Below are positions 10,403 through 20,843 of a DNA stretch of 64,000 nt, one piece after another (within the stretch, counting starts at the first letter, position 1; every line of letters starts with the position of its first letter). The translations under genes were made by a program, and so were the position numbers. Below the pieces are notes generated by a model. It ran no database searches. It had not been told where the DNA came from and saw only the letters and a program-made list of their open reading frames with translations. This stretch comes from Blakeslea trispora (taxonomy: Eukaryota > Mucoromycota > Mucoromycetes > Mucorales > Choanephoraceae), in assembly GCA_025331445.1 (NCBI GenBank), contig JAIWNE010000123.1:1-64000 (forward strand). Direction: 5' to 3'.

Positions 10403-12854
10403 ATGTCTGCTGTTATCGTTCAAGATGTCCCATGTGTTAACTGTACTTCTGGAAACCAATGCGCCGGTTGTGCTGCTGCTACTCTCGAAAAGCGTTACTA
10501 CTGCCATTGCGATGGATGTGGTGTTCTTCCTTTGTCCAAGCGAATTGTAGACCAGCAAAAATATAAAGCTCATATCAAGAATGGAAAGTTTGAAGGCATG
10601 AGATACGCAAAGTGGAGACAAACCTACAGTAAGTATATGGCTTGTAAACAACAGTGATTAGTTTCAGCTTGACTCATTTCTTTTCTACTTAGATGGAAAG
10701 ACTACTGTTGCTGGTACACCTGTATACTACCGCAAAAAGGTTGCCAAAACAACTACTCCTATTGATGAAGGTATGTAATTAGACACTTCTCAATTGTATT
10801 GTTGATCTGTATCTAACTTTTTTCTAGGTGATGCTCTTTCTACTGCTGTTGAGGCTCAAGAAGAAGATGAAAGTACACCCATGGACTGTATCTCAGTTGA
10901 AGATGATTTTGATGGTATTGAAGTTGATAATGATCTTGAAGGATCCTGTTATGAAAGTGATGATTCATCCTCTGATTTCATCTCTTATTGTAAGTGATAC
11001 TCTATCATCCGTAATTTAATACATAAACTAATATAATGTCTTATTGTACACTTAGCTCATAAAATCCCACAAACTAAATTCGCCAAAATCACCTCGAACA
11101 TGGTGTCCTATCTTCGTAATAACAACCTTTCCAACAAGCAAACGGAAGTAATAATGAAGGGCTTAAACCAATTGTTGGAAATCCAGGGTGATAACTTCCG
11201 CCTCCCTAAAAGCATGGCAACCTTTGTCGATAGAAGCCCACTTCAGTCCTTCAGTACAAGCGGTATCAAGCACTATGCAGTCTGTCCCTCCTGCCACCAC
11301 TTATCAAAGTTGAAGAAGAAGACCAGTTCAGATGAAGCTGTGATCAGATGCGATCGATCCCTGGTGAATGCGGTATATAAGCCAGCCAATTCTGGTGAAT
11401 TCTGTGGTGGGGTATTGTATGATGTTGAAGGAGAAAAGCTTGTCCCCAAGTTGGTATACCCTTACTGCTCAATCGTGGCCACTTTAAAGAAATTCTTCTT
11501 AAGAAAGGGCTTCGCTCAGAAGATCACTGCATGGCAGTCGCGTTGCTCTGGTGAAAAGTACCTACTTGATCTCTATGATGCTCCAGGTTTTTTGGAGTTC
11601 AAGACTGGTTCTTCGGATACACCCTTTATTACTCAGTCAGATTACAATTTGATGCTTTCCTTGAATGTCGATTGGTTCAGCCCATTTGATGCGGTATACA
11701 GTGTTGGGTGTATTTATCTTACTATCATGAATCTACCTAAGCAACAAGGCAGAGATCTGAAGGAGAACATGCTGCTTGTAGGAGTAATCCCTGGGCCCAA
11801 AGAGCCCTCAACCACTGCTATGAATCATTACCTTGCTCCAATGGTTGCAGATTTGAAGGTGCTGCTAAACGGTGTGGTAATGAAGATGGTGAAGCAAGAT
11901 GGAAGCGTTGAACACCATGAAGTAAAGGCGTGCTTGTTTTCAGTTAGCTCGGACTTGCCAGCTACCAAGAAGCTAGCAGGAAGCATGTCGTTCAACAGTT
12001 CATATGGATGTCATCTGTGCAAAACGCATTTCCCAAGATTCGAAGGAACAGTCAATCAAAGAGACTATTGTAACTGGGAATGCAGTAGTTGGGAAGCAAG
12101 AAACAAAGAAGAAACAAAGGCAAGTTCGGATGCTTGGAGAAACGCAAAGAATGTCAACGAAAGAAGCATGCTGGAGAAAAATAGCGGTGTCAGATATTCA
12201 ATTTTGTTTGAATTACCCTACTTTTCATACAACCTGATTACCATTGAGCCAATGCACGCTTTATACCTCGGTGTTGCCAAGAAGGCTCTAAAAACGATGC
12301 TGCCCAGGGATGCATTCCTCAAGATAAAGTCCATCATGCAAGACAAGATTGAATACAATCACCACGCTTCCTGTGGCCCCATGGCAAGAAAGATCACCAA
12401 AGAAGACTTTGCGTATGTTAAAGCTGCCGAACTTAAAGATTTCATGACCTCTGTTGTCGAACATGTCCTTAGCCCGCCCTTGCTCGATGCCTCTGATCAC
12501 TCTTTGATCATGCATCTTATAAATGCACTTAAAATCCTCAATGGAAAAGCTATTAGAAAATCCGATATAGAAGTTATGCATAGTCATCTTCTCACTTTTG
12601 CAAAAGGCTTTGAACAGCGCTATGGCAAACAAGCTGTAACGCCAAATTTCCATTTCATGCTCCATCTTCGTCAGTGCATCTACAAGTTTGGACCAATCTC
12701 TTGCTTCTGGGGCTTTGGTTTTGAAAGAAATAACTTATTTGTTAAGAACATCAGTACCAACCACAAGTCAGGTCTTGAAAAAACTTACATGGATAAAATG
12801 CAGTCTATTATCTTTGCCAACGATATTGAATCTGTCCCACACTATAGCTGTTAA
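10403..12854 (+). CDS. tnp2-family (CACTA/Plavaka-type) transposase
   Basis: Four exons (10403-10628, 10693-10770, 10828-10989, 11056-12854) join to 754 residues. The N-terminus is Cys-rich (CVNCTSGNQCAGC, then YYCHCDGCG), like the zinc region of these transposases, followed by an acidic linker. The large exon carries the tnp2 core: LYDAPGFLEFK, LMLSLNVDWFSPFD, YSVGCIYLTIMNLP and VGVIPGPKEPSTTAMNHYL. Then come the Cys pair CHLCKTHF, the motif TIEPMHALYLGVAKK, and the C-terminal NFHFMLHLRQ and FGPISCFWGFGFERNN. Order and spacing match fungal tnp2 proteins. The DDE catalytic residues cannot be fixed by eye. Compared with relatives it ends early, after PHYSC, and the missing C-terminal module seems to be a separate ORF downstream. 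The frame is intact. Confidence 0.85.
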
Positions 12855-13490
12855 ATCCATTTTCTCTGTTTGTTCTCTGTTTTTCTCTTTTTCTCTGTTT
12901 GTTCTCTCTTTGTTCTCTCTTCTTTTCTCTTTCGATTATCTATAGACTGTTTTTAATTTTTTTTGTATTTTGTATTTAAATAAACTAGAGTTGTAAAAAA
13001 GAAAAGGAAAAGAATATTACTTACATTTCGGAATAACCAACTAAAATATATTATCCGAGTCATTTGTCTCGTGCAAATAAGATTTTATCTATATCAAGTA
13101 TTTTGTTGTTTCGTGACTGAATGGTGCTCTTGATTTTGTATAGATGGTAGCATCTTCATTACAAGTAGTCTTGAAAGAAAATAAAAAGGAGAGTCTGTGT
13201 TGAAATTGAGTCTTATAATTCAAGTCCATGTAGCACAAGTCTATCAAATATGGAAATCACTTCCAAGGTGAAGCATCTTGGTCTTGAAAATATGAGGATT
13301 GAATAATTGATGTAGACAGTTTGCAAATCGGAGATGCAGGATTAATGTTTGATCTACTTTTGAGGCAGCGAGAATTTGATTTGCATGACTTTGTAATTTA
13401 CATTCAGTCAATTCTCTAGATTTTAAAATGAGCCCCTAATCTCTTTTACCATAGCTTCTCTTTACTTTTCAAATATCAATAAAACCCAAT
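12855..13490. other. Spacer between transposase ORFs
   Basis: Begins with a pyrimidine-rich tract of repeated TTCTCT and TGTTCTC units (12861-12940), likely the 3' UTR of the transposase gene. The rest has no open frame. It might hide a decayed or spliced linker between the two ORFs. Confidence 0.45.
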
Positions 13491-14207
13491 ATGTACGAAA
13501 CAACCGAGCAAATCTCAAACAATGATATGGAGCTGGTATCTTTTGCAACAGACAGTCATCTTCATATAGAAGATATCTTTGAGCTTTCTGAAAAAGGCGG
13601 AGATCCTACAGGATATGAGCAGTTGCAGGAAGATGGCTGTGTTTTGGTCTCATTTGCCAAGAGAGAGCCTAATAGTCTAAGCCAAGAAGACTTTGATTGC
13701 CTAAAAGCGTACTACCATAGGGTTTACGAGACACCACTTGAAGTGTCCAACATTGTACAAAAGCTAAAAAAGGTTAAAGTACTTGGCTATGTCTATAAAT
13801 CCCGTTTGACGGGTCGGGATAAGGGAACGCACATCTATGCTTACCGTCCTGACAATTTTGAAAGCGATGATTTAGATGGTGTATTGAACATTGGAAACGA
13901 AGAGCACTTGCGTGTCGGAACGGTTGAATACTTTTTCTTTCACCAAACTGTTTATCGTCAAGACAATGAATGCTTGACAACTAATCATTGTCTTGCATTT
14001 GTTAGCTGGTATAAAAATCCTCGCTTAAATAGCGAAGCACTTGCAACGGGTACAAGTGAAACAAATCGTCCTTTTCGCAAAGAGTATGAAGTCAAAAGCT
14101 CATACAGCATTTTACCTGTACACAAGTTATACACACCGATACATATTCGTCACCTTGATATCGATAACATTTTTATCGCTCTTGGACTAACAAGAATGTT
14201 TCTTTAA
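13491..14207 (+). CDS. Transposon ORF resembling the C-terminal module of tnp2 transposases
   Basis: A single uninterrupted frame of 238 residues beginning MYETTEQISNND. The middle and end (VEYFFFHQTVYR, HCLAFVSWYKNP, SYSILPVHKLYTP) resemble the region after the tnp2 core in fungal Plavaka-type transposases. There, an H-x-LAxVxWY segment and an S-x-(I)PVHRI segment form a BAH-like module. This gene lies 636 bp downstream of the transposase stop on the same strand. It may be a separate protein, or the two may be joined by a splice I cannot see. It is convergent with the next gene (58 bp between stops). Module identity is inference. Confidence 0.6.
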   Translation: MYETTEQISNNDMELVSFATDSHLHIEDIFELSEKGGDPTGYEQLQEDGCVLVSFAKREPNSLSQEDFDCLKAYYHRVYETPLEVSNIVQKLKKVKVLGYVYKSRLTGRDKGTHIYAYRPDNFESDDLDGVLNIGNEEHLRVGTVEYFFFHQTVYRQDNECLTTNHCLAFVSWYKNPRLNSEALATGTSETNRPFRKEYEVKSSYSILPVHKLYTPIHIRHLDIDNIFIALGLTRMFL

Positions 14208-14265
14208 AAAGGAATAATTTTTTTTATTTTACATTTATGCTCTTTTAACAAATAAAAAAAAAAAA

Positions 14266-15422
14266 CTACAAAAGTTCGTGATCTACAGCCCATGATGGTA
14301 GATGTCTAATGTTTTTAGTCTTTCTATTCGTGATGGTCTTGACTACTCGAGAGCCCGATCTGGTTGGTTCAAAGCTTTTGTTGAATCTGCGGTTGTCAGC
14401 AAGACGAAGCTCATCAAGCTTATCAAAGAACTCTGTACACTATACAATGATGTTTGTAAATACTTCACTTTCTTTTTATCTGTGTATCTATTTCCTCTGT
14501 TACTCACACGTTGTTTTCTGTAGTGAGGTATTCCTCTGGCCCTGAACTGCTTGCCTTCTATGTCATACTCGTCTTCTTGGTCTGATACCATTTCAGTTGT
14601 CAAGACTTGCAAGCATTCTTCATGAGAACCAAACACGTTGTACAAGTCATTCTTGTGACTCTCGTATGCTTGTCTTCTTCTATCCAAAAGCTAAACCAGA
14701 AATACAAGTACATTGCTAAGTAAAAAAGGTACATAAAATTACTTTTTGCAAGCTCAACTTACATGTGTCTTACGAGTTTGATAATTTTTTCTTTTTTTGT
14801 TAGAGTCTTGTTCACTCAAGCTCAAACTCGCCTGTCTCATTTTCTCTTTCTGATAGTTGTATTGTTGGTGAAGTACGCTCTTGATGTACTTTTCAGGCAG
14901 ATCTCCAGGCCACAGGTAAGGTCTAACGATGCATCCATAAACGCTGTTTCTTAATGTTTTCTGAATGATTTGGGTCACATTGGGACCATTGTTAGGACCA
15001 TTGATTAAATGTTCATCAAGTTTCCACCCGATGATTCCCAACTGATTACGTTGCTCATCTAAGATAACTGACTAAAATGGCCATTAGACAATAATATTCT
15101 CAAATCAACAGGTATTGATACTAACACGAATCTGTTTGAGTTCTACTTTTGATCCAGGAAAACCATGTTTCTTCTCAGCAGCAGGCTTATTGTTTAACCT
15201 CGCCTTGAGTTCCTGGCACTCAGCAGTCACTCGGTCACATTGTGTTTTGTACTGCTCCAAAGACTCATTTGTTTTGCCGAGAATCTGCAATACTTCCTCA
15301 AGTTTGCGTTCTACTGCAGAGTTGTTTGAACGACGGGAGAGATGGGAGCTAACAGATGGAATGGATCTGTTGTTGTTGTTGTTGGCGTTGGAATTGTTGT
15401 TGGAGGTAAAAGTGTTGAACAT
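14266..15422 (-). CDS. Unknown protein inside the CACTA element (candidate TnpA-like partner)
   Basis: Four exons (15126-15422, 14763-15071, 14508-14690, 14266-14439), all phase 0, join to 320 residues. I do not recognise a family. The N-terminus is Asn/Ser-rich (NNNSNANNNNN) and is followed by a predicted coiled coil of about 45 residues (NSAVERKLEEVLQILGKTNE onward). A middle part contains VTQIIQKTLRNSVYGCIVRPY and WPGDLPEKYIK, then a basic stretch (NKKRKNYQTRK). The tail has GIPHYRKQR, FFDKLDELRLADNRRF and TITNRKTKNIRHL. The basic, coiled-coil character and the position between the terminal repeats would fit a DNA-binding partner of the transposase, as TnpA is in En/Spm. This is context-based inference. 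Confidence 0.65.
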
Positions 15423-16677
15423 ATTGATGTTTTGGATACTAGTAAAAAAAACGGAAAGGATTAATAAAGCTGTCAGTTACAAAGCCTTTTATACTTGCAG
15501 CATTAAATGCTACGATTTAAAGTAATTTGACACATTCGGAATCTAAATGAAACTTGGCTTGAGCGCCGAATAGATCAGGATAAAATATAGATAGCTAAAA
15601 CCAATTAAAATTTTTCAATCTCTTTTTCTCTTTCTTTTGTTTCTTTTTGTTTTCTTCAAACTCTTCCGAGTGGTTCATGGTATATATCTCCTTATTAAAA
15701 AAAAAAGATGTTTATTAATATGAATCAATGTATAGTATTGCAACACAAGTAACTGGTTTTAGTTGGTGCTATGTTTAGTGAGAAGGGGTAAGTGATCGAT
15801 CATCTTTTTTTGAAGCCAGCCTAACAATGTTTTCCATAGTAATTGATGGCTACCTACTGTATCCTAAATATGTGTCTAAAGGGCTAAAGACGTCTATTAT
15901 ATATAATACTGTAAGTAAGAAAAAAGTCCATAAATGTTTATTTCTTTACTAATATTAACTTGGATTTATCTTATAGATACTCTATTCTCTATCTTTATTG
16001 CAAAGGCTAGTGGCCATAGTCATTAAAAGGTAAAATAACTTATTTATTGCTCATTTTTTCGATTGTTTCTAATGACTATTTCTTTATTGTTATAGTTTAT
16101 TTCTGCTTTCTATCTATTATTTACTGGTTACAAGAAGAAATCTAAATGGATTCTACTCTATTCTGAATGAATGGCAAGAGAAATACGGTTAAAACGATGT
16201 ATCTAAAGGTAAGTGTAATATGTAAAGACTACTGCAGCTATGGCTGGGTAAAGAGGTAAGGAAGGGTATGGGGGACCCAGTAGTAGAGCATTAGATTAGC
16301 CAATGATGTACGAATCAAGATCCAATGGATCGATCGTATAAACAATTTTTTTATTAAATAAACCAATAATATAAATGAATCCAAATGACGTTTTCCGTAT
16401 TATATTTTAATCGAGTGGTAAATGAATAATAATGAAAGGCATATCAGCCAATAAAGAAAAGCAATGAGTACCAAATAAAGCATACATCTTTAAACCAAGG
16501 TCAAATAGCAAAGGAGTGTATTTGAAATGTTTGTGTAAAAATGTAACGTGGGAGAGCCTATGGGAGTTTAAGAGTCTAAAGACCGAAGGAAACACAAAGA
16601 GCTTCTTTAAGCCAATGACATGAAGCATACTTCGATCAAAAGAGCAAATAAGATGAAAGAATTGCCGCATATCAAGG
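15423..16677. other. Right non-coding arm of CACTA element
   Basis: Promoter side of the minus-strand gene plus the right arm. A minus-strand open frame at 16407-16670 (87 codons, MRQFFHLICSF...) has no recognised relatives and is not called as a gene. Confidence 0.4.
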
Positions 16678-16830
16678 CCTGTAACTCATAAAATTTCCCT
16701 GCTTAAAAAATATCAATTAAACACAGGAAACAGCCTGAAGTTTATAATTTTTGCCCGCTTAAACAACTATAAATTTCGCCTAGGATTAGGCCTGTTTTTA
16801 ATACTATCAATTAAATGCCAAACTTGTCGC
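16678..16830. repeat. Degenerate 56-57 bp subterminal tandem repeat
   Basis: Units start with CCTG at 16678, 16734 and 16791. The first two share the core CATAAAATTTCCCTGCTTAA / TATAATTTTTGCCCGCTTAA, and the first and third share CTATCAATTAAA-like stretches. It sits about 65-215 bp inside the right end, where CACTA elements carry protein-binding repeats. Confidence 0.45.
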
Positions 16831-16892
16831 ATGAGTTCGAAAGTCAACTTCACACACGAAACGCCCTGTTCTATCGTGAAGTTCATAATTTT

Positions 16893-16904
16893 TTTTCTGT
16901 AGTG
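16893..16904 (-). repeat. Right terminal inverted repeat of CACTA element
   Basis: TTTTCTGTAGTG is the exact reverse complement of 8721-8732. Just inside lies an inverted repeat, AACTTCAC...GTGAAGTT on the minus strand (16842-16884). Outside, a CCGG...CCGG palindromic stretch follows. Confidence 0.75.
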
Positions 16905-18997
16905 TCCGGCAAAATTCCGGAAAAATTTCGGCAAATGTGCTAAAGCTGTTCGGATTGAACATGCTTACGTCACTCAATTTCAGTAACTTTTTCTAAATTT
17001 TTCTGATGCACATTTTTTGTAAGGCGCAGAAGTAGTCTTTCTTTTCCTATTTCTATATTTTGTTAAAAGAGTGTTGGTACATTGATGTTGGTTAAAATAC
17101 ATCGAGAGTTCGCACTCAAATTTTCATCTGTAACTTATTGTTGCTCTCTTCGACAAATAGGAATTAATCAGTGAAATAAATCAAAAGCGAACAGTAAAAC
17201 AAAAACTACCTGATGATGCTAATTTGACTGTAGATATTTAGAATAGAGCAAAGAAAGTACTTTGATAATCAGTTTATTCTTAAAAAGTGGAACAACGTCT
17301 TTAAAATAAATGGTACAGTGGTTTATATGCAATTCATAAAAGTCTATGTCTACTCGAGTGTAAATAGGCTTCACTCATCTGTGTTCTTAAATAATTCTTA
17401 CACGATGGTCAGTACTTTCTTCCTGTACTTTGTCATTGTCCTGCATTTTCCTTTTACTATTCCTGGATACGACTTTGAATCTGAATATTTTTTTGATTTT
17501 GTAGCTTGTGTAATTTCCTTGTCTCTTCTATTGTGAGTAAGCATTTAAGTCCTTTCTGTTGTATTGAGTGTCTGCTTGGTTATTTCATTTCCCTGAACGT
17601 TATTGTTAATATGCGAGATAGAAGTGATTCGTTTTATGGAATTCATTGTTTTATTTGCAGATTAAAAGAAAAAAGAACCTTGATGGAAATATCTTGCGCT
17701 ATAACTAGTATTGTACCATGAGTGACTAACTACAAGAAGCAAGAATAGGTGTATTTCTCTAAAAGTTCAATTTGTGCGCAATATTTGAACAATCTCTCTC
17801 TCTTTTTATTTAAAACAATTGCGTTATTGATAAAACGAGTAAGCAGAAAGTCAGGTTTCCTCCAAAGCTTATCAGATGAAGTTTGCCTATTTAGTCTTGA
17901 AGGTTATCATTTTGATTTACTTTTATGAGCTTTGTCCTTACAAAAAAGAAATTGTGCCTAATTGAGGCTCACCGAAAATAAAGTTTAAACTTAAATGTTT
18001 AATCTGATAAGATGAGATAGAAAGTTGATTTTATTTGCTATTCTTATTTATACTGATAATAAATACAAGTGTCGTAGCCGAGTAAGCTGTATATGTTTCA
18101 TAACAACATGACTATTGTTTGTAGCATCTGAACTCAACGGCCCATCAGTTCGGCATGCCTAAATAAGACAAGTGTCGTGATGGCCAATCTGCCTTTCTGA
18201 TTTGTTATTGTTCTTAAAATGGCAGATACAGCATTCATTTCAAATTAGTCTCTCTCTCTTATTTATACAAAACTAAATATCACTGTATTGAGACCGAGAA
18301 TGCCGGCTTCTTTCATTCTTTAGGATATCTGCACCTAAAGAATGGCAATATTGATTCATCTGATTCTTAAAAAAAAAAAATTCTATATTTCTAAATGCGT
18401 GCTCAAACACAAGATGCACCTTTTGTCTCTGCTTGCATTTGTGTTTTACATAGGAGTGACCAATGGTGACAGTCTACATGCAACAACGTTCATTTTAAAA
18501 TTTATTATCAAAATGATATGTAAAGACTGGAATCAATAAGCTTGCCATCTTTTTTTTTCTATACTTTCGGATCAGATAGTGTATTTTGTTAGCTCGCTTT
18601 TTATTTTTGTTATCAGAGTGATGAGATCAAGTGTGCGTCAGTCTTTTTTTTTAGAGAAGGAAGTCAGGACAACTCATCTCCTACAAGGCTTCATGAGTCC
18701 ACCTCTATTGTTTTTGAGAGAAAAATAAGCCAAGTGACCGAAAAAATCCCTTACAAAAAAGAAAAAGAACTCATTTGACCAGATGCACTACCATCTTACA
18801 AAAAAAAAAAGAAAAAGGCCAATGATCTAAGCTCCATCTTAATCTGAAATCAAAACACTGCTGATCTGTCATATGCAACTATTTAAAAATTTTTTCAGTT
18901 TTCTCTCTCTCTCTTTTTTTCTTCTTTTTTTCTTTTCAAGCTTTTTGAAACCTACATCATTGACTGAGAGAAAATAACTGTTTACCTTTCAAGTTGA
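16905..18997. other. Intergenic, gene-free
   Basis: AT-rich sequence with no frame that looks like a protein family, no tRNA and no long repeat. Short open stretches at 17318-17721 and 18342-18539 are compositionally random. Confidence 0.5.
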
Positions 18998-20759
18998 ATG
19001 GTTAAAGACAACGGCAGCAACCACTTGCAACATGGTCAACTCACAGAATGCGATCAAGAGGCACACAGAGACACTCGTTATGCTACAGAAGAGCAAATCC
19101 TTCTATCGTTTGGATACAAACAAGTAAGCAAAGGAAGATAATTCTGTAGTGACTTATCTTGCTTATAGCTCTATTTAGGAAATGAATAAGGCAATGTCGA
19201 CTATTTCTAACTTCTCTATTGCCTTTGGATGCTGTTCGATTCTATCAGGTCTTACTCCTGTAAATTTATTTCCCCTCCCCCCCTTTGATTAATTGAAAGA
19301 AGACGATTATTCATTGTTCATCCCACCTTTCTCTCTTTTCATTTAGATGTGGGGTGATGCTATGATGTCTGGTGGCTCTATCAGTGTCATTTGGGGATGG
19401 GTCTTGATCTCCATCTTTACATTTGGTGTGGGCCTTTCATTAGCCGAGATTTGTTCTGCTTATCCTGTTACAGGAGGATTGTACATTTGGGTTTCTCGTC
19501 TTGCGCCTACAGAATGGATTCCCATCATGTGTTATATTACTGGGTGGTGCAACTGGCTAGGCCTTACCGTAGCCATTGCCTCTGCTGATTTGGGTCTTGC
19601 TCAATTTATGTCCTCTGTCATTGGTATCAGAAATCCAGACTATGATGCCGGTATTTATTGGCAATATGGTATTTTCTTGGTCATCTTGTTCATCCATGGT
19701 CTGATCAATTCAATGCATATCAAGTACAATGGATTCTTTAATCAGGCTTCTCTTTATTGGCATCTGGCTGGTACACTTTTGATCATTGTGGTTGCTCTTG
19801 CCTTAACACCCAACAAGCCTAGTGCTAAGTGGGTATTTACTTATTTTGAGAATGACACTGGCTTTAGCTCAGATGCCTACGCTTTTTTGATTGGCCTCTT
19901 GCAATCTCAATATACCCTGTCTGGATTCGACAGTGCAGCCCACATGTCTGAAGAAACACGCGATGCCGCACGTTCAGCACCCAAGGGCATTCTCTACGCC
20001 ATTGGAGCTGCTGCCATTACTGGTTTTGTTTTTATGCTTTCAGTCAACTTTTGTGTTCAAGACTTTGAGCGTCAGATTGTCAAGACAACTCTCAGCCCTC
20101 AGATGACTCAAGTCTTTTTGGATGGTGTAGGCTACCAATGGACCATTGTCTTTACAGTTATTGTCATGGGTGCCATGTTCTTTTCGGGATCTGCATTGAC
20201 GTTAGGAAGTTCACGCATGATCTATGCTTTTGCACGTGATGGAGGTGTACCTTTCAGTCAATGGCTCAGTCAAGTCAACCGTTCAACACAGACACCTGTT
20301 TATGCTGTTTGGGCCAATATCACATTTGCAGCTATCGTTGGTTTGCTCTATATTGTCAACAACACGGCCTTTAATGCCATTGTTTCTGTTAACACGATTG
20401 CTTCTTCATTGGCCTATTTCATTCCAATCGCTCTTCGGCTGACAGTAGCTCGTAAGACGTTTCAAAAGGGACCTTTTCACCTAGGTCCATTTTCGGATGT
20501 CATCAATCTTGCCAGTTGCTTTTGGATCTTGTTTACCTCTGTCTTGTTCTTGTGTCCAACAAGAAATCCAGTGACAGCTGCCAATATGAATTATGCTTCT
20601 GTCATTTTCTCTTTTGTTATGTTAAGTGCTGTTGGTTATTATCATTTTTGTGCTCGGCATTGGTTCCATGGCCCTGGTAAGAGTCAAGAACCTGATCCTC
20701 GATTAGAACCCTATGAACCACAGCCTGTATTGCAATATGGCTCTACTAGAAAAGACTAA
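18998..20759 (+). CDS. Amino-acid/GABA permease (APC superfamily, UGA4-like)
   Basis: Three exons (18998-19123, 19179-19259, 19347-20759) in phase 0 give 539 residues. The N-terminal cytosolic part (DEEQ-like EEQILLSFGYKQEMNKAMS) is followed by the first helix, ISNFSIAFGCCSILSGLTP. Then come the APC signature GGSISVIWGWVLISIFTF, AEICSAYPVTGGLYIWVSRL, and the substrate-site region SGFDSAAHMSEETRDAARSAP. About 12 hydrophobic segments are present. These features match fungal GABA/choline/amino-acid permeases of the ACT family, which import their substrate with protons at the plasma or vacuolar membrane. The precise substrate is not readable. The short C-terminal tail is Pro/Glu-rich. AATAAAG near 20800 could serve as poly(A) signal. 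Confidence 0.9.
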
Positions 20760-20843
20760 ATATGACCCTTATTGCTTTGTATTATATATTTCGTAATCAC
20801 AATAAAGAAAGAAAAAAACAATTATTTATTTGTCGAGACCTTC

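Larger units (their letters stand above)
8721..16904. mobile_element. CACTA-superfamily DNA transposon with three genes
   Basis: The 8184-bp span starts with CACTACAGAAAA and ends with its exact reverse complement. This agrees with the CACTA-type ends of En/Spm elements, whose plant consensus starts CACTACAAGAAAA. Inside are a tnp2-family transposase gene (10403-12854), an ORF like the C-terminal module of such transposases (13491-14207) and a convergent unknown gene (14266-15422). A degenerate 56-57 bp tandem repeat lies just inside the right end. No 2-3 bp target duplication is visible: the flanks are TGG at left and TCC at right. The exact outer limits are therefore uncertain, and the sequence similarity AATTTTG continues a few bases outward on both sides. 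The transposase frames are intact, so recent activity is possible. Confidence 0.75.

Noticed and set aside
16407..16670. 87-codon minus-strand frame in the right transposon arm
   Set aside because: No recognisable motif, no splice partners, AT-driven Phe/Leu-rich composition.
8721..16904. CRISPR array or prokaryotic mobile element
   Set aside because: No regular spacer-repeat array; genes contain spliceosomal introns and the ends are CACTA-type.
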